64,000 bases of DNA. It comes from Billgrantia endophytica (lineage in GTDB: Bacteria > Pseudomonadota > Gammaproteobacteria > Pseudomonadales > Halomonadaceae). Of this stretch, positions 44,245 through 53,732 are shown piece after piece. The notes below the pieces were generated by a model. The model was not told the DNA's origin, ran no database searches, and saw only the letters and a list, made by a program, of their open reading frames with translations. Position 1 is the first letter of the stretch, and every line of letters begins with the position of its first letter. The stretch is taken from assembly GCF_002879615.1 (NCBI RefSeq), contig NZ_PNRF01000027.1, positions 1 to 64,000 on the forward strand, written 5' to 3'. The position numbers and the translations under genes are program-made.

Positions 44245-44694
44245 TCTACCTCAACAGCTCGTTGGCGTTGAGGGGGCCGCCATCCGCTTGGAACCTCGCT
44301 GCCATGGCCTATGGGGGTCAGCGAAGTAGATCGCTGTACTGGTCTTCTAAGTGATCTCGGCATGTTTCACCATCTCTCTACCTGGGTCATAGGTCATGGA
44401 CAGGCGCAGGAAGCGCGAGGTTCGCTCCACGTGAGCGTACCGACGGCAGAGCAATTGTTGGCGCCAATGATGAGGCCCCCTCCCAGTGGCCATCACGCGA
44501 TCTTCTATCTCAGGCGGCCGCATATGGATGCTGACCAGTCTGGGAATCTGCTGGCGTTGCCCCTTGCCACGATGTCGTGGCCGGCGCTTGTCATTGCCCT
44601 GCCATAGACAAGCGATAAGTTCCTTCTTGAGGCTGCCGCGAGGCATTACATAGAGCGCGTTGCCGTAGAGGCGCGAGCGTAGCAGCATCGCCAA
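44245..44694 (-). pseudogene. IS30-family transposase remnant
   Basis: The first frame gives YVMPRGSLKKELIACL and then RPRHRGKGQRQQIPRLVSIH and MRPPEIEDRVM, which is the central IS30 DDE-transposase sequence. After a frameshift GLIIGANNCSAVGTL and VERTSRFLRLSMTYDPGREM follow. Past another lesion and a stop codon, TAIYFADPHRPWQRGS appears. The N-terminal HTH and the final DDE part are gone. No terminal inverted repeats were found. 43981-44244 and 44695-44835 hold no feature I can support. Confidence 0.75.
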
Positions 44695-44835
44695 AAAACA
44701 CTAGGGGTGGGGTAAGCCTCCATCAGCAACGAAAGAAAAGGGAAGAAATAGCAATATTCGAATAAATGCACGCAGATTGCCTACGTAAGATGTCACGATA
44801 TCAACACAACCCCGCATTATGAACTTCGACTAACG

Positions 44836-45003
44836 TTAGTGCTTTGCGCGTTTTGTCATAGATATCTTGCAAGCTTTGCCATATATCTCTACAAAGCACT
44901 GTCCTATATTTCCTACAAGCATCCCGACAAGGACGCCCGCTCCCGCAATGCAAACGATGGGATAATATCCCTCCAAGGAGTACAAAGACTCTTCTGGAAA
45001 CAA
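44836..45003 (-). CDS. Possible 55-aa small membrane protein
   Basis: From the TTG at 45003 an ORF reads LFPEESLYSLEGYYPIVCIA, then a glycine-spaced hydrophobic stretch GAGVLVGMLVGNIG and a basic tail (SMTKRAKH). AAAAGGGA lies about 10 bases upstream. The hydrophobic segment with GxxxG-like spacing suggests one membrane helix. The start codon is weak and an overlapping frame also has an ORF, so this is tentative. Confidence 0.2.
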   Translation of the reverse strand: MFPEESLYSLEGYYPIVCIAGAGVLVGMLVGNIGQCFVEIYGKACKISMTKRAKH

Positions 45004-45134
45004 TCATAAGGAATCCCTTTTATTTATGAAAACCCATGCTGCCGGATACAGAACAGAACATCATTGATGCGGCCGCAAGCGGAACGAGCCGACACAGGGG
45101 ACATGAGAGAGGTACCGGTAAGACTAGGCCACGA

Positions 45135-45169
45135 ACACATCGCCCCGGTCGGTAACCGGGGAGATGTGT
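45135..45169 (-). terminator. Hairpin downstream of dxs
   Basis: ACACATC-GCCCCGG pairs with CCGGGGA-GATGTGT around TCGGTAA with one central mismatch. It lies 47 bases past the dxs stop and likely ends the xseB-ispA-dxs transcript. It also marks the right edge of the AT-rich island. Confidence 0.6.
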
Positions 45170-45215
45170 CGGGGATATGCTTGCGGGTCTGCACTGGAGG
45201 CAGACAGAAGCGCCG

Positions 45216-47174
45216 TCAGGCGTTCAGGCGCCGCCGGATACTCGCCAAAATGCTGGCAGCATCCAGCCCGCATTCGGCGAGCAGCTCCGAGGGCTTGCCG
45301 TGTTCGACGAAGGCGTCGGGCAGACCGAGATTGAGCACCGGCGCCAGAACGCCTGCGGCGGCCAGCAGCTCATTGACGGCACTACCGGCACCGCCCGCCA
45401 CCACGTTCTCCTCGAGGGTGACCAGCAGGTCGTGCTCGGCGGCGGCGGCCAGGATGGCTTCCCGATCCAGCGGCTTGATCGAGCGCATGTCGAGATGGGT
45501 GGCATCGAGGCGTTCGGCTACTTCGGCAGCGGCGGTATTGAGGCTGCCGAAGGCCAGCAGGGCGACCCGCGAGGCGTCGGCTCCACTCTTGCGACGCAGC
45601 TCGGCCTTGCCGATCTCCAGTGGCTCCAGATGAGCGGGTATGTCCACGCCCGGTCCGGTACCACGGGGATAGCGCACCGCCGCCGGGCCGGGATAGTGAT
45701 AGGCGGCGCTGAGCATGCCGCGGCATTCGGCTTCGTCGGCCGGCGCCAGGATCACCATGCCGGGCACACAGCGCAGGAAGGAAAGATCCATGCTGCCGTG
45801 ATGCGTGGGGCCATCCTCGCCGACCAGGCCGGCCCGGTCGATGGCGAAGGTGACGTCGAGCCCCTGCACCGCCACGTCGTGGATCAGCTGGTCGTAGCCG
45901 CGCTGCAGGAAGGTGGAGTAGATCGCCACCACCGGCTTCATGCCCTCGCAGGCCATGCCGGCGGCCAGCGTCACCGCGTGCTGCTCGGCGATCGCCACAT
46001 CGAAATAGCGCCCGGGATACTCCTTCGAGAAGCGGATCAGGTCGGAGCCTTCACGCATGGCCGGGGTGATACCGATCAACCGCTCGTCGGCCGCCGCCAT
46101 GTCGCACAGCCAGTCGCCGAAGACGTTGCAATACTTGCGCGGCTTCGGGCGCAATAGATCGTTGCGCGGCTTCGGGCGCAATGGATCGCTGGCCGTCTTG
46201 GCCGGTGCGTTGGGCTTGAGCGGCGGCGCGTCACCGTTCTTTTCCAGCTTGGTGATGGCGTGATAGCCGATGGGGTCGGCCTCGGCGGGCAGGAAGCCGC
46301 GCCCCTTGCAGGTTTTCACATGCAGGAACTGGGGGCCGTCCAGGTCACGGATGTTGCGCAGGGTCTGGACCAGGGTGGGCAGGTCGTGACCATCGAGCGG
46401 GCCGATGTAGTTGAAGCCCATCTCCTCGAACAGCGTGGCCGGGCTGACCATCCCTTTCATGTGCTCCTCGGTGCGCCGTGCCAGCTCCAACGCACCCGGA
46501 AGATGCGACAACACCTTCTTGCCCTCTTCGCGAATGGCGAGGTAGGGCTTGCTGGACAGGATGCTCGCCAGGTAGCTCGCGATACCGCCAACGTTCTCGG
46601 AAATCGACATCTCGTTGTCGTTGAGTATCACCAGCAGGTTGGCTTCCACATGGCCGGCATGGGCCAGGGCCTCGAAGGCCATGCCGGCGGTCAGGGCTCC
46701 ATCGCCGATCACCGCACAGACACGGCGCTTCTCGCCCCGGGCCCGGGCCGCCAGGGCCATGCCCAGCGCCGCCGAGATCGAGGTGCTGGAATGTCCCACC
46801 CCGAAGGTGTCGTATGGGGATTCGGCACGCCGCGGAAAGGCCGCGAGCCCGCCATACTGGCGGATTGAGGTCATCGCCTCGCGTCGGCCAGTCAGTATCT
46901 TGTGCGGGTAGGCCTGATGGCCCACGTCCCAGACCAGACGATCGAAGGGAGTCTCCAGGGCATGATGCAGCGCCACTGTGAGCTCCACCACCCCCAGGCC
47001 GGCACCGAAGTGACCGCCGGAGACGCCCACGCTATAGAGCAGGTAGGCGCGCAGTTCATCGGCCACCTGGGCCAGTTGGGCAGAATTCATCGCCCGCAGC
47101 GCTGCCGGTGTGTCCAGCGTGTCGAGTAGCGTTGTCACCGGGCGCTCGCCAGGCATTTCATCGTAGAGCTTCAT
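45216..47174 (-). CDS. dxs: 1-deoxy-D-xylulose-5-phosphate synthase
   Basis: Thiamine-diphosphate enzyme joining pyruvate and glyceraldehyde-3-phosphate, first step of the MEP isoprenoid pathway. 652 aa, start [14 protein letters not shown]. Visible motifs are [18 protein letters not shown], the ThDP/Mg site [16 protein letters not shown]...NDNEMSIS, the catalytic Glu region [18 protein letters not shown], and [15 protein letters not shown]. An in-frame 27-bp tandem repeat (46135-46188) adds nine residues in the linker between the two catalytic domains. It is in the standard xseB-ispA-dxs order. Confidence 0.97.
   Translation of the reverse strand: MKLYDEMPGERPVTTLLDTLDTPAALRAMNSAQLAQVADELRAYLLYSVGVSGGHFGAGLGVVELTVALHHALETPFDRLVWDVGHQAYPHKILTGRREAMTSIRQYGGLAAFPRRAESPYDTFGVGHSSTSISAALGMALAARARGEKRRVCAVIGDGALTAGMAFEALAHAGHVEANLLVILNDNEMSISENVGGIASYLASILSSKPYLAIREEGKKVLSHLPGALELARRTEEHMKGMVSPATLFEEMGFNYIGPLDGHDLPTLVQTLRNIRDLDGPQFLHVKTCKGRGFLPAEADPIGYHAITKLEKNGDAPPLKPNAPAKTASDPLRPKPRNDLLRPKPRKYCNVFGDWLCDMAAADERLIGITPAMREGSDLIRFSKEYPGRYFDVAIAEQHAVTLAAGMACEGMKPVVAIYSTFLQRGYDQLIHDVAVQGLDVTFAIDRAGLVGEDGPTHHGSMDLSFLRCVPGMVILAPADEAECRGMLSAAYHYPGPAAVRYPRGTGPGVDIPAHLEPLEIGKAELRRKSGADASRVALLAFGSLNTAAAEVAERLDATHLDMRSIKPLDREAILAAAAEHDLLVTLEENVVAGGAGSAVNELLAAAGVLAPVLNLGLPDAFVEHGKPSELLAECGLDAASILASIRRRLNA
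46135..46188 (-). repeat. 27-bp tandem repeat inside dxs
   Basis: Two head-to-tail 27-bp units (46135-46161 and 46162-46188) differ at one base. Translated, they give two near-identical nine-residue units with the core LRPKPR. The repeat keeps frame and falls in the variable linker between the first and second Dxs domains. Probably a recent slippage duplication with little effect on catalysis. Confidence 0.85.
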
Positions 47175-47231
47175 GTAGGCTTCTGTCTGTCAGGGAAACG
47201 TGAGCCAATGACCGCTATGGATCGCGCTTCC

Positions 47232-48116
47232 TCAGTGGTCTCGCTCGATCATGTAGCGTGCCAGTTCGGCCAGCGGTGCACTCGCATCGCCCAGCGGCGA
47301 GAGTGCCGCCAGCGCCTCCTCGGTCAGTTCGAGGGCTCGCGCCCGAGCACCATCCAGCCCCAGCAAGGAGGGGTAGGTGGGCTTGTCACGGGCCGCATCG
47401 GCGCCAGAGGCCTTGCCCAGCACCCGGGTGTCGCCGGTCACGTCGAGAATGTCATCATGGATCTGGAAGGCCAGCCCAAGCGCCTGCGCATAGGTATCCA
47501 GCGCCGCTACCCTGGGGTCGCTCTCGTCGACCGCCGTCAGCGCGCCCATGCGAACCGCCGCGCGTATCAGCGCCCCGGTCTTGTGCGCATGCATGGTGGC
47601 CAGGGCCTTGACATCAGGGTGGCCGCCAACCGCCGCCAGGTCCAGCGCCTGTCCTCCCACCATGCCGTCACGGCCGGCAGCCCGGGCCAGCGTCAGCATC
47701 AATACCGGCAGGCGCGGATGCGCAGCGCGTGCCAGCACCTCGAAAGCCAGGGTCTGCAGGGCATCGCCGGCAAGGATCGCCGTGGCTTCGTCATAGGCGC
47801 GATGTACCGTCGGCTGGCCGCGGCGCAGGTCGTCGTCGTCCATGGCCGGCAGGTCGTCATGCACCAGCGAATAGGCGTGGATCAGCTCCACGGCTCCGGC
47901 CGGGGGGTCCAGGTCGGCATCGGTGGCCTCCAGGGCCCGACCGGCCAGGTAGACCAGTACCGGCCGCAACCGCTTGCCACCCACCAGAAGGCCATGGCGC
48001 ATGGCGGCTTCGAGCCTTGGCGCAGGCGCCTGGCGCGCGTCGAAGGCACGAGACAGGAAGGCGTCCACCCGGACGCGATCGGCGGCCAGGCGAGCCGCGA
48101 AGGAGTCAGCGCTCAC
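47232..48116 (-). CDS. ispA: Farnesyl diphosphate synthase (IspA type)
   Basis: Condenses IPP with DMAPP and GPP to farnesyl diphosphate. 294 aa from the GTG at 48116, which has GGAGG six bases upstream and overlaps the end of xseB; an earlier start would run further into xseB. The first aspartate-rich motif is HDDLPAMDDDDLRRG and the second is IHDDILDVTGD; GGKRLRPVLVYLAG is the IPP-binding part. It is followed by dxs after 57 bases. Confidence 0.95.
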   Translation of the reverse strand: MSADSFAARLAADRVRVDAFLSRAFDARQAPAPRLEAAMRHGLLVGGKRLRPVLVYLAGRALEATDADLDPPAGAVELIHAYSLVHDDLPAMDDDDLRRGQPTVHRAYDEATAILAGDALQTLAFEVLARAAHPRLPVLMLTLARAAGRDGMVGGQALDLAAVGGHPDVKALATMHAHKTGALIRAAVRMGALTAVDESDPRVAALDTYAQALGLAFQIHDDILDVTGDTRVLGKASGADAARDKPTYPSLLGLDGARARALELTEEALAALSPLGDASAPLAELARYMIERDH

Positions 48117-48399
48117 CCTCGCCCTCCGTAGGCGCACTGAAAGGGTCCAGGTCGGCGCCGCCATCGGGGCGTTCGATCAGGGTTCGCACGCGCAATTCGG
48201 CTTCGTCCAGGCGACGCTGGGCGTCCCGGGTCAGCCGTACACCCTGCTCGAAGGCGGCCAGGGAGCCTTCCAGGGTCAGCTCACCGGACTCCAGTCGCTC
48301 CACCAGCTTTTCCAGCCGTTCGACGGTGGTGGCGAAGTCGACACCGGCGTCTTCGCTGGCCACCGGATCGGCCGTTGATTGCTTGTCACGTTCTGCCAT
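48106..48399 (-). CDS. xseB: Exodeoxyribonuclease VII small subunit
   Basis: 97-aa small subunit that forms a complex with XseA to degrade single-stranded DNA. The helical hairpin core FATTVERLEKLVERLESGELTL and EGSLAAFEQGVRL is diagnostic. First gene of xseB-ispA-dxs, divergent from serA. The 265 bases between 48400 and 48664 hold the two promoters; no specific operator was recognised. Confidence 0.94.
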   Translation of the reverse strand: MAERDKQSTADPVASEDAGVDFATTVERLEKLVERLESGELTLEGSLAAFEQGVRLTRDAQRRLDEAELRVRTLIERPDGGADLDPFSAPTEGEGER

Positions 48400-48664
48400 G
48401 GAATCTCTAGCCCATCACCGCTATCTATAGGGGCCACAGTATACACGCTCTCCCCTTTGGGTCGTCTGTCTGCGACGCCCAACGTGCAGCCCGCTCATCC
48501 TGGCAACGCAGCAAATTCATCTTTGACCAGAGTGGTTGTGCTACCATAAGCGCCCTGTTTCGAGCCTGCCCTAGCCCGCAGCCGTTTCTGACCGGCTGGC
48601 CCTCAGGCTCTCCATCGTCACGACACAGCATGCGGCTCGCACCGAAGAAGGGGTTGATTCGACC

Positions 48665-49915
48665 ATGGCCAAAACGTCCCTGGACAAGAGCAAGATCAAA
48701 ATCCTGCTGCTCGAGGGCGTCCACCAGAGCGCGGTGGACAATTTCCTGAACGCCGGTTACACCAATATCGAGCATGTGCCGACCTCATTGGACGAAGCGA
48801 CACTGATCGAGAAGGTGCGTGACGTTCACTTCATCGGCATTCGCTCCCGTACCCAGCTCAACGAGCGGGTGTTCGAGGCCGCCGAGCGACTCGCCGCCGT
48901 CGGTTGTTTCTGCATCGGCACCAACCAGGTCGACCTGAACTCGGCGCTCATCCGTGGCATTCCGGTCTTCAACGCCCCTTACTCCAATACCCGTTCGGTG
49001 GCGGAGCTGGTGCTGGCAGAAGCCATCATGCTGCTGCGCGGTATTCCCGAGAAGAACGCCCGCGCCCACCAGGGCGGCTGGCTGAAGAGCGCCAAGAACT
49101 CCCACGAAGCCCGCGGCAAGACGCTGGGCATCGTCGGCTACGGCAACATCGGGGCCCAGCTCTCGGTGTTGGCCGAATCCCTCGGCTTCAATGTCATCTT
49201 CTACGACGTGGTGACCAAGCTCGGCATGGGCAACGCCAACCAGGTGGCAAGCCTGGAGGAGCTGCTGGCCCGCGCCGACGTGGTCAGCCTGCATGTGCCG
49301 GAACTGCCGTCCACCAAGTGGATGATCGGCAAGGAGCAGCTGGCGCTGATGAAGCACAGCGGCATCCTGATCAATGCCTCTCGGGGCAGTGTCGTGGTGA
49401 TCGAGGAACTGGCCGAGGCCCTGAAGGCCGGCCGCCTCTATGGCGCCGCCATCGATGTCTTCCCGGTGGAGCCCAAGGGCAACAACGAAGAGTTCGTCAG
49501 CCCCCTGCGCGGTCTGGATAACGTCATTCTCACCCCACATGTCGGCGGCTCGACGCTGGAGGCCCAGGAGAATATCGGCATCGAGGTGTCCGAGAAGCTG
49601 ATCACCTATTCGGACAACGGCACCACCGTGACGTCGGTCAACTTCCCGGAAGTGGCCCTGCCCGCCCACCCGGACAAGCATCGCGTGCTGCACATCCACG
49701 ACAACGTGCCGGGCGTGCTCTCCGAGATCAACCGGGTGCTGTCCGAGAGCGGTGTCAACATCTCCGGCCAGTACCTGCAGACCAACGAGAAGGTCGGCTA
49801 CGTGGTCATCGACGTGGACAAGGCCTACGGCCCCCAGGCGCTCGAGGCGCTGCGCAAGGTCGAACACACGCTGCGCGTGCGCGTGCTCTACTCCGAGACC
49901 AATTTCGAGGAGTAA
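48665..49915 (+). CDS. serA: D-3-phosphoglycerate dehydrogenase
   Basis: First step of serine synthesis, oxidising 3-phosphoglycerate. 416 aa, start MAKTSLDKSKIKILLLEG. The NAD-binding motif LGIVGYGNIGAQL, catalytic Arg (INASRGSVV), Glu and the His of ILTPHVGGST are present. The C-terminal ACT domain (HIHDNVPGVLSEINRVLSES) allows feedback inhibition by serine. A strong terminator follows. Confidence 0.96.
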   Translation: MAKTSLDKSKIKILLLEGVHQSAVDNFLNAGYTNIEHVPTSLDEATLIEKVRDVHFIGIRSRTQLNERVFEAAERLAAVGCFCIGTNQVDLNSALIRGIPVFNAPYSNTRSVAELVLAEAIMLLRGIPEKNARAHQGGWLKSAKNSHEARGKTLGIVGYGNIGAQLSVLAESLGFNVIFYDVVTKLGMGNANQVASLEELLARADVVSLHVPELPSTKWMIGKEQLALMKHSGILINASRGSVVVIEELAEALKAGRLYGAAIDVFPVEPKGNNEEFVSPLRGLDNVILTPHVGGSTLEAQENIGIEVSEKLITYSDNGTTVTSVNFPEVALPAHPDKHRVLHIHDNVPGVLSEINRVLSESGVNISGQYLQTNEKVGYVVIDVDKAYGPQALEALRKVEHTLRVRVLYSETNFEE

Positions 49916-49957
49916 GGCCGTCGTCCGATACAATTCACGCTTTGCCATAAGATCCAG

Positions 49958-49991
49958 GCACCGCAGCGTCCGACGCTGCGGTGCTTTTTTT
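49958..49991 (+). terminator. Rho-independent terminator of serA
   Basis: GCACCGCAGCGTC and its complement form a perfect 13-bp stem with a one-base apex, followed by seven T. The rest of 49992-50249 is untranslated leader of the next gene; nothing else was recognised there. Confidence 0.9.
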
Positions 49992-50249
49992 GGATCAGGA
50001 AAAGCTCCTTGACAAAAATCGGGACGATGAGAATACCCTTCCCTCCCATGAAACTTGTCCTTTGCAAGGCCTATCATGGGTAGTGTGTGGCGGTATTCTT
50101 CACCGTGGCAGCCATCCTGGTGGAGCGCTTTCCTGAGTTCCAATGCCACATTCAAGGAAGACGCCGAGCGGGCCCGTACCCATCAATTGACTGTCGCCAT
50201 GCGCTGATTCACTCGGCACTCACTCTCGACAACGACAAAAGGATGCTCC

Positions 50250-51527
50250 ATGACGACTGCTCAAGCACCACATGCCATGACCGACCTGCGCACCGACGGC
50301 GACCGTCTTTGGACGGCGCTGATGGATCTTGCCAAGCTCGGCGCCACCCCGAAGGGGGGCGTCAATCGCCAGGCACTGACCGACCTGGACCGACAGGCTC
50401 GGGACCTGTTCATCGAATGGTGTCGCGCCGAAGGCTGCAGCGTGCGGATCGACGTCATCGGCAATATCTTCGCCCGCCGCCAGGGGCGAGATCCGGATAG
50501 GCCCGCCGTCCTGGCAGGCAGCCATATCGACACCCAGCCCACCGGGGGGAAATATGACGGTTGCTTCGGGGTACTGGCTGGGCTGGAGGTCATTCGTACA
50601 CTGAATCAGCACGGGGTCGAGACACGGGCCCCCATCGAGGTGGTGGCCTGGACCAACGAGGAGGGCTGTCGTTTCCCCCCCTGCATGATGGGTTCCGGTG
50701 TCTTTACCGGCCAGTTGGGCCTGGAGGCGATGCTTGCCCGTACCGACGACGAGGGGGTCACCGTTGGCGATGCGCTCGATGCCATTGGCTACCGGGGGCG
50801 CGATGCGATCGCTACCAGTGAGATCGAGGCCTACTTCGAAGCCCACATCGAGCAGGGGCCGATACTCGAGGACACCGGCAATACCATCGGCGTGGTCATC
50901 GGCGCCCTGGGACAGAAGTGGTTCGACCTGACCCTGACCGGCGTCGAAGCCCATGCCGGTCCCACCCCCATGGCGCTGCGCAAGGATGCGTTGATGGGCG
51001 CTGCGGAAATGGCCCTGGCCGTCAACCGCATCGCCAATGCTCGCCAGCCTCATGGGCGCGGCACGGTCGGGTCCATGAAGCTCCATCCGGGCTCGCGCAA
51101 TGTCATTCCCGGCCAGGTGACAATGTCCGTCGACCTGCGCCATCTGGAGCCCGAAGCCCTGGACGCCATGGTCGAGGAACTCGATGCCGCTGTCGACGAG
51201 ATCAGTGCCCGCCATGGCCTGACGGCCGAGCTTACCCCAACCGCCGACTTTGCGCCGGAGCATTTCGACGAGACCTGTGTCAGCGCGGTGCGAGAGGCAT
51301 CACGCCAACTCGCCTGCTCCTGCATGGATATCGTCAGCGGTGCCGGGCACGATGCGATCTTCGTGGGTCGCGTGGCGCCGTCGGCGATGATCTTCGTGCC
51401 CTGTGAAAACGGCATCAGCCACAACGAGAGCGAGAACGCCACGCCCGAGGATCTGCACAGCGGCTGCAACGTGCTGCTACACGCCATGCTGAAGATCGCC
51501 GAGATCGCCCACGCCGACGAGGAGTGA
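50250..51527 (+). CDS. M20-family Zn amidohydrolase (hydantoinase/carbamoylase type)
   Basis: 425 aa. Belongs to the N-carbamoyl-L-amino acid hydrolase, allantoate amidohydrolase and beta-ureidopropionase group. The dinuclear metal site appears in order: GSHIDTQPTGGKYDG, the catalytic Glu region WTNEEGCRFPP, EAHIEQGPILE and the C-terminal SGAGHDA with HNESE. A dimerisation lid follows GVEAHAGPTPM. AAGGA precedes the ATG. The exact substrate cannot be read from sequence. A piece of an amidase follows directly, suggesting an amide or hydantoin degradation unit that has been truncated. Confidence 0.88.
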   Translation: MTTAQAPHAMTDLRTDGDRLWTALMDLAKLGATPKGGVNRQALTDLDRQARDLFIEWCRAEGCSVRIDVIGNIFARRQGRDPDRPAVLAGSHIDTQPTGGKYDGCFGVLAGLEVIRTLNQHGVETRAPIEVVAWTNEEGCRFPPCMMGSGVFTGQLGLEAMLARTDDEGVTVGDALDAIGYRGRDAIATSEIEAYFEAHIEQGPILEDTGNTIGVVIGALGQKWFDLTLTGVEAHAGPTPMALRKDALMGAAEMALAVNRIANARQPHGRGTVGSMKLHPGSRNVIPGQVTMSVDLRHLEPEALDAMVEELDAAVDEISARHGLTAELTPTADFAPEHFDETCVSAVREASRQLACSCMDIVSGAGHDAIFVGRVAPSAMIFVPCENGISHNESENATPEDLHSGCNVLLHAMLKIAEIAHADEE

Positions 51528-51530
51528 CGG

Positions 51531-51590
51531 CATCTGCGCGAGGCCGGCGCCGTCATCATCGGCAAGACCACCTCGCCTGAAGCCGGGACC
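51531..51590 (+). pseudogene. Amidase-signature remnant
   Basis: In-frame HLREAGAVIIGKTTSPEAG directly after the hydrolase stop. LRxAGAVIIGKTTxPE is the start of the amidase-signature region, including the catalytic Lys. Nothing of the Ser-rich part follows. The surrounding genes are intact, so a deletion removed most of an amidase gene here. Confidence 0.6.
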
Positions 51591-51674
51591 TGGGCTATAT
51601 CGACATGCCACCGGACATTGCGACACGGGTGCAGACTGGACGACCGGGAGGAGACGCATCACCGTCAGGCTTCG

Positions 51675-51706
51675 CCGCTACGCCGTGTGACGTAGCGGTG
51701 TTTTTT
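51675..51706 (+). terminator. Rho-independent terminator after the hydrolase
   Basis: CCGCTACG and CGTAGCGG flank an 8-base loop, then GTG and six T. It ends the hydrolase/amidase-remnant transcript, 60 bases before the EamA gene. Confidence 0.85.
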
Positions 51707-51765
51707 GTGCTAATTGTTAGTGCCCAAATAAAATCCTGCCTGCGGGCAAGAACAGAGACGCTTGC

Positions 51766-52686
51766 ATGCCTACCGGAGTCGCCTACCTGATCGTGGTGCT
51801 GGTATGGGCCACCACCCCACTGACCATAAAATGGAGCGCCGAAGCCGGGGCACCGGTAGGCAGCGTGGTGCTGCGCATGCTGATCGCCTTTCTGGCAGGA
51901 ATGGCCATCACCCTGGTGCTGCACCGTCGGTGGTTCCGTCTCGATCTCACTGCCATGAAGAGCTACGGTGCCGCAGTGCCCGGGGTATTCGGCGCCATGG
52001 CGTTGAGTTACCACGCGTCCATGACGCTGCCGTCGGGATTGATGTCGGTGATGTTCGGCATGGCGCCATTGATCTCGGGACTGATCATGCAGATGCTGCC
52101 AGGGGCGACGAAACTCAGGCGCTGGCACTGGATCGGCTGCGGGCTTGGCGTAGTGGGACTTGCCGTGGTGTTCGCCGATAGCCTGATGCTGGGTACCGAC
52201 CAACTCACGGCACTGGCCATGATGCTGGCGGGCGTGACGCTGTTCAGCGGCAGCGGGATCGCCGTTCAGCGGGTTGCCGCCGGGCTCGAGCCACTGGAGC
52301 AGACACTGGGCGCGCTGGCGCTCAGCCTGCCCTGCTTCTTCATACTGTGGCTTGCCAGCGGCGAATCCTACGCCGTGCCATTGACCACCCGCGGCCTTTG
52401 GGCGGTGCTCTATCTCGCCCTGTTCGGCTCGCTGCTGGGTTTCCTCTGTTACTACCTGATTCTCTCGCGCCTGCCCGCCGCCACCGTTGCGCTGGTGACC
52501 CTGATCACCCCGGTGCTGGCGCTCGGCCTGGGCATGGTCCTGAACCAGGAGCAGCCCTCGGCCTCGATGCTGCTGGGTGCTTTCCTGATTCTGGTGGCGC
52601 TGGGTGCCTACCTGTTCGGTGATCGCCTCGCACGGCTCAAGGCGGTGCGCGAAACTTCGGATATTGGAAGCCACGACAGCCTCTAA
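51766..52686 (+). CDS. EamA/DMT-family transporter
   Basis: 306-aa inner-membrane protein with ten hydrophobic segments in two EamA repeats. Repeat one starts at VAYLIVVLVWATTPLTIKWS and repeat two at LTALAMMLAGVTLFSGSG. The second ends with the usual LITPVLALGLGMVLNQEQPS. DMT transporters usually export metabolites or amino acids; the substrate is unknown. The start is the ATG at 51766. Confidence 0.88.
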   Translation: MPTGVAYLIVVLVWATTPLTIKWSAEAGAPVGSVVLRMLIAFLAGMAITLVLHRRWFRLDLTAMKSYGAAVPGVFGAMALSYHASMTLPSGLMSVMFGMAPLISGLIMQMLPGATKLRRWHWIGCGLGVVGLAVVFADSLMLGTDQLTALAMMLAGVTLFSGSGIAVQRVAAGLEPLEQTLGALALSLPCFFILWLASGESYAVPLTTRGLWAVLYLALFGSLLGFLCYYLILSRLPAATVALVTLITPVLALGLGMVLNQEQPSASMLLGAFLILVALGAYLFGDRLARLKAVRETSDIGSHDSL

Positions 52687-52772
52687 AACCATCTTTGGTC
52701 GCAGGCCCCACGAAATCCGCCCATGACGGGCTAGTCTGGTGACGGCAAATTTTCCTGCAAGGAATCGATCCA

Positions 52773-53564
52773 ATGCACACTTCCGATGATGAACGCCCGC
52801 TGGTTCGCCACGACGACGATGGCGTCGCCACGCTGACCATGAGTCGCCCTCGCCAGTTCAACGCACTCTCGGAAGAGATGCTCGATGCATTGAATGGCGA
52901 GCTCGCCCGGCTAACGGCGGACGAGTCGGTACGCTGCGTGGTGATCGCCGCCGAGGGTCGCGCCTTCTGTGCCGGCCATGACCTCAAGCAAATGCATGCC
53001 AAGGCCGATAAAGCCTACTACCAGACGCTGTTCGCCCGCTGCGGCGAGGTGATGCAGCAGATCGTCGCCCTGCCGGTACCGGTAATCGCCAGGGTGCAGG
53101 GCCTGGCTACGGCCGCCGGCTGTCAGTTGGTGGCGAGCTGCGACCTGGCCGTGGCGGCGCGCTCGGCCCGTTTTGCCGTATCGGGCATCAACGTGGGGCT
53201 GTTCTGTTCCACCCCGGCAGTCGCCTTGAGCCGCAACGTGGGGCGCAAGCGTGCTCTCGAAATGCTCTTTACCGGGGAGTTCATCGATGCCGAGCAGGCA
53301 CTGGACTGGGGTCTGGTCAACCGGGTCGCCGATGACGATCAGCTCGACCAGGCCTTGGGCGTCCTCACCGCCAGTCTTTGTGCCAAGAGCGGCGCAGCGG
53401 TGCGGGCCGGCAAGGCCATGTTCCAGCGCCAACTGCAGATGCCGCTGGACGAAGCCTATGCCTTTGCCGGCGACGCCATGGCCTGCAACATGATGGCCGA
53501 GGACGTGGCCGAGGGCATCGAAGCCTTCCTCGAGAAGCGCGACCCGAACTGGCGGCATCGCTGA
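52773..53564 (+). CDS. Enoyl-CoA hydratase/isomerase family protein
   Basis: 263-aa crotonase-fold protein. The oxyanion-hole segments are AFCAGHDLKQMH and VQGLATAAGCQLVASCDLAVA. One of the two usual acidic residues appears replaced (FCSTPAVALSRNVG), as in the ECHDC3-like branch, so hydratase activity is not certain. C-terminal trimerisation helix ends EDVAEGIEAFLEKR. It stands alone between the EamA gene and the IclR regulator. Confidence 0.85.
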   Translation: MHTSDDERPLVRHDDDGVATLTMSRPRQFNALSEEMLDALNGELARLTADESVRCVVIAAEGRAFCAGHDLKQMHAKADKAYYQTLFARCGEVMQQIVALPVPVIARVQGLATAAGCQLVASCDLAVAARSARFAVSGINVGLFCSTPAVALSRNVGRKRALEMLFTGEFIDAEQALDWGLVNRVADDDQLDQALGVLTASLCAKSGAAVRAGKAMFQRQLQMPLDEAYAFAGDAMACNMMAEDVAEGIEAFLEKRDPNWRHR

Positions 53565-53732
53565 GGGGCAGCCAGAAAGCGGGAGCGAACAGGCAAATGG
53601 AAGGCATTTCCGCCCCCGCGACAAGGTAAAACGAAGCGGGTATCCTGATGGCTGCTCTCGTGCCAGAGACAGACCGGGCCCTGGCTGATACTCGCCAAAC
53701 AAAGGCCCACCACAGGATTGGAGAAAACGCAG

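Noticed and set aside
44157..44694. Intact IS element with terminal repeats
   Set aside because: The IS30 reading has frameshifts and stops and lacks both ends; no inverted repeats or target duplication could be found.
35260..45400. Direct duplication of the dxs 3' end generated by island insertion
   Set aside because: The two copies differ at too many positions and the left one has an internal gap, so they are not a target-site duplication of this event.
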